From: Gelatoporia subvermispora B
Lineage: Eukaryota; Basidiomycota; Agaricomycetes; Polyporales; Gelatoporiaceae
Assembly (NCBI GenBank): GCA_000320605.2
Contig: KB445797.1
Span: forward strand, 2,004,445 to 2,021,654
Reading direction: 5' to 3'
Length of the DNA stretch: 17,210 bases
Shown: piece by piece, positions 1-9,366 of the stretch
Layout: each line of letters begins with the position of its first letter
Position numbering within the stretch: position 1 is the first letter of the stretch
The notes under the pieces: generated by a model
The model's database searches: none
Told to the model about the DNA's origin: nothing
The model's input: only the letters and a program-made list of their open reading frames with translations
Position numbers and translations under genes: made by a program

Positions 1-1938
1 TTTGAGGCCCAAGCGGAGGTAGCAGTATTCAACTTTGTTCCTGGATGTATAGTGAGGCACAATGCTAGATCAAGCGACCTCGTATCCCTTAAAAATGACA
101 TCTCTATAGACCTGCTTGTGGTACCACTGCATGAGGACAACTAACTACAGGTCATTTAGCTGCACCAACTCACCTACAAAGAAGTGTTACCAGCCATTTG
201 CCCACATGGGGGCATGGATCCTGGCTGACATCTGGCAGTGTGACATGATTCTACTATCACCAAACTTCGAACCAGATATTTCTCAAGAAACATTCAACCC
301 TCTGGGTTGGCCCAGTTCTATCATAATGAATGAAAGTGTAAATGAAGAGATGGCTTGTTCAACATGTTTTTGCTTACCAGGGTGACTAAGTCTCAGATAT
401 TGTTTGATAGAAGACTAGGCCTGATGGAGATCCCTTTAGTTGAGTATAAATGAGGCCATTATTTTGAGTAAGAACATCTATTAAAGCATGCATGACTATC
501 AATTATAATCTGAAGCAAATCAGCAGAGGTCACAGATACCAATTTCAACGGATGAGGAAACCAGGGGTTAGCTGGCATGCAACTTCTACTGTCTGAGGTG
601 TCAAGGTGTCACCATTGTCACCTGCATTGTTGCTGTCAAAAAGAGCTGACATAGGAGGGCATGCCAATAGGAAAGAGTAAGATTAACAGGATCAGACAAG
701 TATCTGCGGAACATGTAGGCATACTGTGGCACATACTAAGTGCCTTCAATTTGGCTGCAACATTTGTCAAGGTAGCATCTTCCTATGCGACCTCCCCCTC
801 CACTTCATCTAGCAATTTCGACCAACATGTGTGTTTGTGCTCAGATGATAGATAGGACCCATTCATATATCCATTATTTACCTCCAAAGACATGCAGTTT
901 ATGAAGCAGTCAGGCATGCCACAATCTTGTTCGACTTCACCAGCATCAAAGAAGACAGAAGACAGATTGACCCTGACTGTTCTGTAGCATGCCTAAACTT
1001 ATGAAAGTGAATGCATCGCTGCCCTTGCATTAGAGGTGACTAGCGGCTGCCATGTGTCCCAGCACTTTATGTGTGGCTCAAGTTGCAGCAGGCTGCACAC
1101 AATGATGCACTGCCTCCATTCTCTCTTGTGTGCCTTCTGCTGTGAAAATAGACTAATCGCATTCTTATGCTTGCGTGAAGACAGGTGATGCTACAGATTG
1201 TTGCATTAATAAGCAGCATCTTTATGCACCCCACACTCAGAGCAAGCCTTACAGATGAACATCACCTTGGTGCCAATGGGACTGACCGCTCACCATCATC
1301 CCTGGTCATTATCTGTGAGTGGCAGAATGGTTGATATCACATTGACTGATTGTGCACCCTTGGGCAGTTCCTTGCATGCTGCGGGCATGTATGCATGATG
1401 CCCTCACAGTTAGTGCCACAAATTTCATTATCTCATGGCCGGAATATCTCTTGATGCAATTATCCTAAATGACCCCCAGAGCTCCTCTCTTCATGAGTAT
1501 GAGAACACCTTGATAAACAGTATTGGTAAGCAGTATCTTCGCAGACTGGGTGTCATTGCCCACAGAGGACACTGTAAATTGCAGGTCTGTGCAGATCGCT
1601 GCATTGTGTGAGCCTGTCCCTGCATTAGGTCGAAGTGTGCTGGCCAAGAAGCATCAAACTAAAATGCAGCACTTTGAGATCCAAGCCACCACCAAGAAAC
1701 TCAAGACCGAGAGTAAAATAAAAGTTGCACAAATTTGTTCTGGTATGTAATTCTGAGGTTATGTGGCCCCAATCCCAGACTTCAAGTACAGTCCCCAAAA
1801 TCGAGCAATAATTGTATCCCTCTGCGAGTTTAGAACTTTGCTTGGCTGGGGTGCAGAGATCCCAGCATATAGGTCAAGATAGGCTCTTGCCTCGAAGAAT
1901 AGCAAGAAGTCATTAGATGGGGCAAAGGGTGGTGTATG
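1..1938. other. No convincing gene; scattered exon-like scraps
   Basis: I recognise no protein family or RNA gene here. Two scraps are exon-like but unsupported. Frame 1 on the plus strand is open from the window edge to a TAA at 139-141 (about 46 codons, mixed composition), so it could be the tail of a gene lying to the left. A lysine-rich frame around 1630-1742 is followed by a canonical donor GTATGT at 1743 and could be one exon of a coiled, basic protein; no homologue is recognised. Everything else is short, stop-dense and balanced in composition, as in decayed intergenic DNA. Confidence 0.4.
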
Positions 1939-2083
1939 TGTTAAACTCTGGGAGTCAGGTGATTCCCCAGTCTAGAGTGATCCAGAGTTAGACTTGGTTT
2001 AGAACCAGTCCAGACCTGTTGATCTTCTATCAGTGCCTGATCATTCACCGATCATCACTGATAACTACTAATTATCAGGAATG

Positions 2084-2162
2084 TGACTCGCTTCCCTATG
2101 TGCATGAGTCAGAACAATGTCAGAATGAGTCAGTATGACTCTACATGACTCAGGATGACTGA
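2084..2162 (+). promoter_or_regulatory. Phased array of Gcn4/AP-1-like (TGASTCA) motifs in LTR copy A
   Basis: Motifs TGACTCG (2084), TGAGTCA (2105), TGAGTCA (2126), TGACTCT (2136), TGACTCA (2146) and TGACTGA (2156) start 21, 21, 10, 10 and 10 bp apart, that is, at whole helical turns on one face. Three are perfect TGASTCA, the site of fungal Gcn4-type bZIP activators; the others differ at one base. One more perfect TGACTCA is at 2310. The array lies about 60-140 bp upstream of the LTR TATA-like box, a normal place for an enhancer. Function is inferred from sequence only. Confidence 0.4.
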
Positions 2163-2319
2163 TGGGCTTGGTAAGACACTGTAGGTGTCACATGGTCATT
2201 GTAGATAGGTTTCTGTGATGCATATAAGCAGCATAGGTCTGAGCTGAGTTCCCCAGTAACTCACATTAGACTCTAGGTAAGCAGCACTTCTAGTGTTGGC
2301 AATGTATAGTGACTCACAT

Positions 2320-2608
2320 CAGACTCTAGTTGGTCTTGTAGTGTGGATGTGTGGCTAAAGCCTTTGTGCACCAGCCCACTTTGTTAGCCATGTATCATTT
2401 CCAAGCGGCGGCTAGTACCCATCACAGTATACCTGCAGGTATTGGCACTCTGATTTATACCTGTACGTGTGTACTCACACAGTTTACCAGTACTGTTGCA
2501 GTCTACCTGTACCCATGTCCTTGTACAGTGAGACAGACCAGACTCTAGTTGGTCTTGTAGGGTGAGTGTGTGGCTACAGCCTTTGTGCACCATCCCACTC
2601 CCTTGCCT
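2320..2608 (+). repeat. 219-bp internal duplication inside LTR copy A
   Basis: The stretch beginning AGACTCTAGTTGGTCTTGTAG occurs at 2321 and again at 2540. The match continues about 65 bp through a GTGTGGCTA..GCCTTTGTGCACCA core into the LTR tail. Copy B has this segment once. Between the two copies lies about 145 bp (2395-2538) absent from copy B and rich in TACCTGTAC-type words. This fits either a tandem duplication carrying extra DNA or an insertion with gene conversion of the tail. Confidence 0.6.
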
Positions 2609-2618
2609 AACTCTAACA

Positions 2619-4090
2619 ATTTTCATATGATCTATGTTCATTGCAGTGAGATATCAGCCTCAGGTATACCACCATAATCACGACTCACGCTGGAAGAGGA
2701 AAAGGATCAAGCAGCAATAGAGCAACCGAACGGTAATCATAATCATTTATGCTTTCACAAGACAACACCAGAATAACACCATTTTACTCCTCGCAGTATC
2801 TTGCTTAGAACCATTATCGACTGGGGCATGATGTGTTTTAGGAGCACTACTCCACTCCCTACAATGTACACTAGAAGATGACACTGATTCCTGGCAAAAC
2901 ATCACAGCAGCAGAGAATTGTATTTATGATCCAGACAAGATTTTGCTACAACATTCGCATATAGTAAGTGCAGGTTCTTTGATTCTACTACAACAAGGCG
3001 AAACAGTATAACAGAAAAGCACTACTGTATGCTAACAGATGCAAAAAAAATGTAAAGGCCAGTGCAGCAGTACTTGCTCCTCAAATCACTTGTAAATTTA
3101 CTTTATCAACTCTGTCTCTTCGCAGCAGGTGTTTTAGTTCAATTGTAGCTAATCTCATACGTATGTGCTATATCGCGTACGATTCAAACATAAATATAGT
3201 CTTCTGCTGCTTGTACATGTAAACGAGTAGACACCCTATGAGCATGTCTTTGTATCAGCCATCAAGAACATCATTGATTTGGGTTGTTCAAAAATATGGG
3301 GCAGGTACAATATCAATGAAATGTCATCACATAACATCAATGGGGCGGAAACCATCGACTGTAACCAGAAACCTGGGAGACACACTGAACCTGTTATAAT
3401 GCAGCAGCAAACTCCAGAACTCTTGGCCAGTCTGTCTGACAGAATACTTGATCATTGAGACATATGTGAAACAATACCATATAAAATCAATCCCTGATTA
3501 TTCTTGTGTTACAGGGGTCTAGGCATGGTTTACCTTGGCACAGAGTACGCCATTACTATCCAAAGCACTTGAGATAGCAGATATGGTCAAAAGTATAGTT
3601 TGGACTACATCTAGCAATAAAGATGCCTTCTTAGTAATGGGGCTGCACCTAGCAGTACTCGATGAACTACTATGACAATGAGGTGAGCACAACTGCAGGT
3701 ATAAAACCTAACCAAAATGTAATGTACCATGATAACCAGTGCCTCTAACCAGTATTCCAGTATTTTTCCCAATGCTTACTGCCGCAGGTCTCAAGGCAGC
3801 TTTTCACGAGAATGTGCATATCAACAAGGAAGAAATAGTTGAGCAGAAAAGCCCTCTCTTTTAAACACTACGTGTCTACCATGGGTTCTTCTCATGATAC
3901 TCAGATTTCCCAAGCAACAGCAGATATATCACATAGTCAATGTAAATGCTTCCAAATTATATCGTTTGACTACATCTGTAGCACCAAACTGGAAAAAATA
4001 CAATTGCAAATGTGTCTAGGTGTGTGACAAATCACACAAATAAACAATATGTTTGGTGAATACCTCTATTTTAAGTAAAAACTATCACTC
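2619..4090. other. Long stretch without recognisable gene
   Basis: This is AT-rich, stop-dense DNA. A few splice-like sites are visible, for example a pyrimidine tract ending CTCTTCGCAG at about 3115-3125. A short open frame around 3784-3870 follows GCCGCAG and could be an exon. It might belong to the decayed gene starting at 4091, but nothing proves it. No family, tRNA or repeat was recognised. Confidence 0.4.
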
Positions 4091-4920
4091 ACCAAGGGCT
4101 GGAAGGTTAATGCAAGTATTTCCTGGCTGATTAAGGGCTACAAGTTTCTCAATGATGATAAAGACTCACATCCTCTGGAGTGCCAGGTACAGTTATAGAT
4201 AAAATCCTGGACTTCATATGCACATGGACAATCATCCAGTATGAACCTTCTCACCCTGCTTGCTACCCATGACCTTCACAGATGCGATAACTGTTGCTTC
4301 CATAGTTCCAGAAAGTCAGCCAGTGAGGAGAGGTCATCATATTTGCATACCATGGAGATGCAGGATGTGCTCACATATGGCCTTGAAATGTCTTCTCAGA
4401 AAGGCACTTGCTATAAATATATGTTAATAGTAAAGGATGAAGCAGTAAGCCCTTACTGACAATCTGTGTCTCAAAGTACATGGTCTTTCTAAGGTACTAG
4501 AAGGTAAGAAATTATCCCGAGCTGATATACTTGAGCAAATTACTCACACCATGATATATATGCAGGCTTGCAATAGCAAGACAGCTGTGCAGTCAAGAGC
4601 AATTACTTTGCAAGTCCTGAAGAACCTATATGATTTCAACCAACACCTAAAGAATTGGATGGTTCACATATATTCTCCCACACCATGTCAAAACAAAGAC
4701 CGTTGGCACTAAGACTCTGCAGAATGGGTATGATGGGCAAAAGCAACGCTTGTTACAATGTGCCTATCTGCTAGCATTTTGATATCTCCTGAGATTTGAT
4801 GAAGTGTTGAACATCCTACTGCAAGACATCATAGCAACAAATCCAATATGTATCAAGCTGGAACTTGGATGGCGTAAAATTGAGCAATTTGGCAGTACAT
4901 CTCCTCAGCTACAAATGTTC
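4091..4920 (+). pseudogene. Decayed multi-exon gene, tyrosine recombinase-like last exon
   Basis: Successive open stretches on the plus strand read like pieces of one protein. They are 4091-4183 (basic, ends at a possible donor GTACAG), 4200-4255, 4250-4445, 4449-4709 (87 codons, helical composition) and 4723-4920 after an acceptor CTGCAG. The last piece contains YLLRFDEVLNI followed about 20 residues later by LGWRKIEQFG. This resembles the box I (A/G-LR-x-x-E-L) arginine region and next strand of tyrosine recombinases (Crypton-like proteins are known in Agaricomycetes). A TGA at 4780-4782 interrupts this exon just before YLLRF, at a place where an aromatic residue would fit. The remaining catalytic residues (His-x-x-Arg, Tyr) are not found, as frame 4783 stops at 4921. 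Frame changes between pieces may be introns or indels. The assignment is tentative; that it is a coding relic is likelier than the family. Confidence 0.35.
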
Positions 4921-4953
4921 TGACATTACTAACTACTTGCATTGTAAAGGTCA

Positions 4954-5075
4954 CAGTGCTTGGTTCAACCGGCACTTGTGACAGAAGAGGTTCTCCTCAA
5001 GGTTACTCCATCGTCAGTGCTTGGTTTCAACCGGCACTCGTGATAGAAGAATCCCCCTCAAACTTGCCCACCGTT
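4954..5075 (+). repeat. Two tandem 61-bp units
   Basis: CAGTGCTTGGTTCAACCGGC starts at 4954. A close match (one extra T in the TTTCAA run) starts at 5015, 61 bp later. Both continue through GTGA-AGAAGA-CCTCAA with scattered substitutions. The pair lies just upstream of a second tandem family and of the kinase-like gene. Confidence 0.65.
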
Positions 5076-5170
5076 GTCTGTCCCCGCTGCCCTTGCCCCG
5101 TGCCACTCTCTCTCTCTTACTCAAAATTGCCCCAGATATGTGTCTGGCCCTGTCTCTTGGAAATTTACCG

Positions 5171-5375
5171 GAGTGGCGTTGAACGCACTCCTTATCTCTC
5201 TCTTCCAGAAACATCCTCCTCCAACCATCCAGAACTTGACCCTGACTGGCGTTAAACACGGTCATACTACGCCCACTGAACTTGCACAAGCATCCTCGCT
5301 CAGGATCTTGACTGGTGTTGAACACGGTTATACTACACCCACCAAACTCACATGAGCACTTTCGCCTGGACCTTG
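5171..5375 (+). repeat. Three diverged 65-73 bp tandem units (minisatellite-like)
   Basis: Units start near 5171, 5244 and 5310. Each begins with a version of GACTGGYGTTRAACACGG and ends with CATCCTC...CTTGAC. The middle and last units are clearly alike; the first shares only its ends. The last unit runs into the open frame of the kinase-like gene's first exon, so the upstream ATG at 5315 lies within the repeat. For that reason 5408 is preferred as the start. Because the unit size is near a multiple of three in places, long accidental ORFs occur on both strands here. Confidence 0.55.
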
Positions 5376-5407
5376 ACTGTATTGTATTCGACTCAATTTC
5401 GCTCGAT

Positions 5408-6492
5408 ATGGGGGTCTCATCTAGTATACCTTGTTCTGTTTCGAACCATACTGTGTCGACTGGCATCACACCGCCAGGATATCACCATTTCTTCACCGTT
5501 CCACTGCCCATGTCTAATCCCGATATGTCACGGACCATGACTTCTGAGGTGTCAGTTATGGGCAATGTTGAACCGAAGCCAGGCCCGGCTGTGAAGGCAT
5601 TGGATCTTATCAAAACCAAGATCACGCTCGAGCGAAGTGACCCATTGATGACAGCCAGAAATTCGGGTTTGGCCGCTGCTCGGGTCATGTTGACCTCATC
5701 CATGTCAGACTACCTACCCGGGGAATTGCGAGAGATATTGATTTGTCAATTGTTGGAGTGAGTCTGTTTCATGCTTGCATAGCACGAGTACAATAATGTT
5801 GTTCCCTACAGGCTAAAAGGGGAAGAGCAGAAGCTCAGTGGAAAGGGCCCGCTTGAAACTCTGATAAAGCATGGCGCAATATGCCGGTGGACAAGCGGTT
5901 CCGCTGGCCTCGTGAGTCGTGTTTTGGCGAGCTTCCCCTCACGCGATTACTTTTGACCCTTATGTTCTAACACATAATCTAGGTCTCAACAAGTAAAGCA
6001 TACCACAAGCACATTGCATCCCGGTTAAGGCCAGGCCAGTGCAAGCTCCGCAGTGCATCTTCGATCAACTAGTCATTCATTGAAAAATATATGGCCAGCC
6101 TGAAAGATGAGGCACAACATTGGAAGTTACACGTGAAGGACATAAAGGATGCTCAAGAAAAAGTTAAAAATATCGATTTGGTGAGTTTTGACTGGCCATT
6201 TCTTGATGTATCAAGCTCATTGATTGAATAGTGCATTAGTTACATTCAAGGATGTGAAGACCTGCATCACATGCTAGTGTCCAGTATTCAGCTCCTACGT
6301 TCGTTGTGCAACACTTACAATGTCTGCCCGAGTTCTTTCGTCATCCAGAATTGGAAGCTCCTAAAGGTGAAGGCAGTCCCTGAAGCTAAAGGAGCATATG
6401 GAAAAGTATGGCGAGGCGACTATAGTGGCCAGAAGATTGCGATTAAAGAAATTCGAGGCTTGGAAGACATTATGCCTAGCCAATATCTGAAG
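5408..6492 (+). pseudogene. TKL-like protein kinase, N-terminal region and N-lobe only
   Basis: Four exons join in frame through canonical introns: 5408-5757, 5812-5911, 5983-6180 and 6232-6492. Introns are 54, 71 and 51 nt; donors are GTGAGT and intron 2 has a CTAACA branch site. The joined frame is 303 codons with a single TAG at 6070-6072. Exon 4 ends in a kinase N-lobe. A glycine-rich loop GAYGKVWRG has its first Gly replaced by Ala, and IAIKEIR carries the ATP-binding lysine (codon 6445-6447). The preceding helical segment and Leu-Cys-rich region resemble the linker before TKL-type kinases that are abundant in Agaricomycetes. A donor GTGAGC follows at 6493, but no helix C, HRD-type catalytic loop or DFG appears downstream. 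ILGLYNFV at 6721-6744, right after an acceptor and in the expected phase, could be a scrap of the next strand before a TAG. The start could also be 5315 or 5510. The protein cannot be an active kinase as it stands. Confidence 0.65.
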
Positions 6493-6755
6493 GTGAGCGC
6501 TTCATCAAAGACAAATGGCCAGAAAATGAGACAATGAGCATACACTTCACATCTCAGACACTATTTACAAATTGAATGGTACAAGTTATGAATACAATCA
6601 AGATAGTGCATTCAAATTTAATCCAACTGACACCTAAACTACACCTGGCTCAGGGAGTGCCTTCTGTGTGTTACCAGTTGATATATCTTCTCATCACAGC
6701 CCATTCCTCTTTGTTTGCAGATATTGGGTCTGTATAACTTTGTCTAGCCTAATTC
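6493..6755. other. Post-kinase decay zone
   Basis: This stretch begins with the unused donor GTGAGC of the kinase-like gene. It holds stop-dense sequence, then a pyrimidine-rich acceptor TTTGTTTGCAG at 6710-6720 followed by eight kinase-like codons and a TAG. The exon that should encode helix C is not visible, so it has been deleted or replaced. Confidence 0.35.
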
Positions 6756-7046
6756 TCATGGATGTTGATACAGGATGTGGCTCAAGAAAGTGGTAATTAC
6801 CTTTCCATCCTCTAGTATTATACTTGTGTCTTGATTGTTCTTGGTCTCTACATTACTGTCCACAGCAGCCTTATTCTGCTCTATTCTCAAGATTGTCTGT
6901 AATGGAGAATTTAATGTCAGACTCACCTCTTTAAAAAGCTTTCCCTTGCATTTGCGGCCCCTGTACTTCTTAGTGCAACTCTTATGGCCATACTCACTAT
7001 CATTGTCCATATTGTGTCCTTCAGTGTTTCTACCGCCATTTTCAAA
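6756..7046 (-). CDS. Unknown lysine-rich protein fragment
   Basis: On the minus strand an acceptor TTTATTTTATAG (AG at 7047-7048) opens a frame of 96 codons ending with TGA at 6756. An internal ATG is at 7010. The product is strongly hydrophilic. It has a basic Cys-containing patch (CTKKYRGRKCKGK) followed by a mixed-charge segment ending ILEDGK. Two donors in the frame (GTGAGT after FKE, GTAATT after EDGK) mean the true exon could be shorter. No family is recognised and no upstream exon could be fixed. The composition and acceptor argue mildly for real coding; it may equally be a relic. Confidence 0.25.
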   Translation of the reverse strand, partial: FENGGRNTEGHNMDNDSEYGHKSCTKKYRGRKCKGKLFKEVSLTLNSPLQTILRIEQNKAAVDSNVETKNNQDTSIILEDGKVITTFLSHILYQHP

Positions 7047-7700
7047 CTATAAAATAAATATCAGTGGTGTTGTAGCTGGTACGATGTTCTGAAACTCATC
7101 TCTTTCAGAGAGGGTTTTTAAGAACACATGAGATACTGTGTCCTTTGCACATCCTTTTCTGTTATCACCTGGACATTAGGACACAAAGGTATGCTAGCAG
7201 TTGTGCACAGGAACACATGTTCACTATTCATATTGGGTTGTATCCTATAGATAAAACATTTGTTATATGTCTTTGCCCATTGGGGCAAATCTGTGTCCTA
7301 CTTCAGCCAAATTGGTAATGAAACATACAGATGATATGTAACACACTATACAAGAGGGAATCCAATTTACAGGAACTGATGTAGCTCTAACGAGTACTTC
7401 AGGAGAGAAGTAGATGTTGTGTAAGAAGTTGTCGAGTAGTTACTCATGAGTTTCAATACTCCGTGGATTTAGCTAGTCCTTCCTGCATCTGATAAATTGC
7501 CTTCTGCTGTATTGCATAGAAGCTCCATGCGAGATGAGTAGCACTATGAAGTGTTTCTTGGTGGTCTGCGTATGTCCGACTATCCAAGTGCCGGACACTA
7601 AGCAAGACATAATATGAGACTCTCAGATATCTATTTAACGGATGAAATCCATCAGAGTATCTGTACGGTAAATAGCATAGAGCGTTCGCTGTGGCTACCC

Positions 7701-7736
7701 ACTAGTGGGCTCCAACATTATACTACAATCTGCCCA
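7701..7736 (-). pseudogene. Decayed relative of the 11852-12085 exon
   Basis: On the minus strand, after an acceptor-like CCTCAG, the frame reads LWADCSIMLEPTSG and then TAG. It aligns with the start of the exon at 12085, which reads VWADCDTILESTP, also right after an acceptor CACAG. The nucleotides TGGGCAGATTGT are identical and most later differences keep residue type. The matched DNA is only about 35 bp, so this is a fragment. The rest of 7047-7790 shows no recognisable gene. Confidence 0.4.
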
Positions 7737-7790
7737 CAAGCTGAGGTACCTGTGTTGTGCTTATTATGACTCACTGGGTAACAATAATAC

Positions 7791-8185
7791 TGTTAAACTC
7801 TGGGAGGCAGGTGATTTCCCAGTTTAGAGCGATCCAGAGTTAGACTTGGTTTAGAACCAGTCCAGACCTGTTGATCTTTTATCAGTGCCTGATCATTTAC
7901 TGATCATCACTGATAACTACTAATTATCAGGAATGTGACTCGCTTCCCTATTTGCATGAGTCAGAACAATGTCAGAATGAGGTCATTGTAAATAGGTTTC
8001 TGTGATGCATATAAGCAGTATAGGTCTGAGCTGAGTTCCCCAGTAACTCACATTAGACTCTAGGTAAGCAGCACTTCTAGTGTTGGCAATTTATAGTAAC
8101 TCACATCAGACTCTAGTTATCTTGTGGTATGAGTGTGTGGCTCAAGCCTTTGTGTACCAGCCCACTCCCTTGCCTGATTCTAACA
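7791..8185 (+). repeat. LTR-like repeat, copy B (solo LTR)
   Basis: This 395-bp element is collinear with copy A and has the same TGTTA...TAACA ends and TATA-like box (ATATAAGC, about 8009-8016). It lacks the 65-bp motif array (join at 7980/7981) and the 219-bp tail duplication, and keeps one TGAGTCA at 7957-7963. Of about twelve clear substitutions against copy A, about eight have C or G in A and T or A in B. Flanks (AATAC / CAGGG) give no target-site duplication. No coding sequence lies next to it, so it is an old solo LTR. Confidence 0.6.
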
Positions 8186-8331
8186 CAGGGTTCAAGTAAC
8201 TCTTCCAGCGATATAAATGTGCCTCTTCTGTACATTGGGTAGGACACTCATGTTCTCCATGTAAATAATAACTATATGCATGTCTGCACTAGACCACCCT
8301 CCTCTTTCCTTATGCTGTAGATTTTCTGCAG

Positions 8332-8775
8332 CTAGATAGCACACGTGAAGAGCTGTGGACCTCGGATGGTATACAAAATCTTGAAAGCTGCCTTCATTCC
8401 CATTACAAGGTACCTGTCAATCATGCACAGTATTTTCTACGCACTCTCACATTTCACCTACAGCACCTGAATGCCTTACATCGCTCTTAGAATAGCAGTA
8501 CACTCATTGTGTTTATTCTCGCCCAAATCAAATCCATCAAATTTGCTTATAGTTGGGCGTCTGGTAATAGTCAAAAGGGTGACAAAATATAAAAAATGCA
8601 CTCTTACTGTAGCACATTTCAAGAAGATCTTGCATGCTGTGACAAGTTTTTAGATCTCACACCAAAAGAACATCAAGAGAAGATGATTGAATTGAAGAAA
8701 GAGTCTAACATATGGATGTCTCATCAATATAAGGCTGTGACTGCATGTAATCGCTTGTTTGACATGTTTAAAAGG
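8332..8775 (+). CDS. Exon-like remnants of an unknown protein
   Basis: After an acceptor TTTTCTGCAG the frame 8332-8409 is open. It is followed by a 54-nt intron-like stretch (GTACCT...CACCTACAG, 8410-8463). A second open stretch, about 8613-8775, follows TTACTGTAG and is predicted to be an amphipathic, charged helical segment (LTPKEHQEKMIELKKES then a Cys/Leu/Phe-rich tail). It ends at a weak donor GTGTGC. The two stretches are not in a proven common frame, as stops lie at 8488-8490 and 8590-8592. No family is recognised. They might be remnants of one gene cut off upstream by LTR copy B. Confidence 0.25.
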
Positions 8776-9366
8776 GTGTGCATCATCTATTACCGGTATT
8801 GCAAAACTAAATCATTACCCATTTTGATACAGGTATCTTTCTTGATCCTACCTGGAATATGCATCACTTTATTGTTCACATGTTACCTGGCTTTTTATTA
8901 GTGCTCAAGCTACTCAGCAATTATTTCCCACCACTTTAACCACTACATTGTTTGTCCCTTATGCGCCCAGCAACCAGCTATGCACAGCACTCTCTTGAAC
9001 ATTGTTCATGTTGTGTGTAATTGCGTAGTCTGTCAGCATGTTGAGGTGTTTTTAGATTGGGTTGCCCCTTGGGTCCCACCCACATGATAATCTTGCCAAA
9101 ACGGACCCCATTGGCACTCCTTGTGTTGTCATGGATTTGCCACATGTAGTGAAATCATACAGAAATGTACCCATAATGAACAATGCCAGCCATAGTGATG
9201 CTACATAATGGCTAAGATCATACACACTAGCACAATAGGACAAACATGAGACACCATTCATTACCTTAGCGCTATACACTACATCAAATATCCCATTGCA
9301 TTGCCATTTCTATTATAGTCCAGTTAGCCACATTCTGAATTACACAACAAACACACAAACCTCAGC
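8776..9366. other. No recognisable gene
   Basis: A 75-codon minus-strand frame (9052-9279) is open but has no family-level features apart from a TQGVPMGS string that only superficially recalls reverse transcriptases. It lies just downstream of the minus-strand gene at 9367-9935 and could be its 3' region. Nothing else is visible. Confidence 0.35.

Larger units (their letters stand above)
1939..2618 (+). repeat. LTR-like repeat, copy A (solo LTR, internally expanded)
   Basis: The element starts TGTTAAACTC and ends CTCTAACA, giving the 5-bp terminal inverted repeat TGTTA/TAACA typical of LTRs. Similarity to copy B (7791-8185) starts and stops exactly at these ends, which fixes the borders. A TATA-like box (ATATAAGC) lies at about 2222-2229, where an LTR U3 promoter would sit. 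A short hairpin, CTGATAA (2058-2064) with TTATCAG (2072-2078), is shared by both copies. Copy A is 680 bp against 395 bp for B: 65 bp of the excess is the motif array at 2129-2193, the rest an internal duplication. Flanking 5-mers (GTATG / ATTTT) do not match, so no target-site duplication survives. No primer-binding site or gag/pol follows, so this is best read as an old solo LTR; orientation follows the TATA box. The superfamily is undetermined. Confidence 0.6.

Noticed and set aside
4954..5375. CRISPR-like array
   Set aside because: Units are adjacent, diverged and without unique spacers, and the genome is clearly eukaryotic.
5436..5456. GGTTCGAA on the minus strand (T-loop-like, also near 263-270) as tRNA genes
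   Set aside because: The GTTCGAA words lack the matching stem and no A box or acceptor stem lies at the required distance.
5014..5469. 151-codon minus-strand ORF with repeated Cys/Phe pattern
   Set aside because: It reads through the tandem repeats and across the plus-strand first exon of the kinase-like gene, whose splicing and motifs are better supported; the repeated peptide pattern comes from the DNA repeats.
1939..8185. One LTR retrotransposon bounded by copies A and B
   Set aside because: The copies are in direct orientation about 5.2 kb apart, but the interval holds kinase and recombinase-like relics and no gag/pol, primer-binding site or polypurine tract; the outer flanks (GTATG / CAGGG) do not match.
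9052..9279. TQGVPMGS string recalling reverse transcriptase TQGxPQGS
   Set aside because: No YxDD box, fingers motif or other retroelement domain is present on either side; the resemblance is too short.
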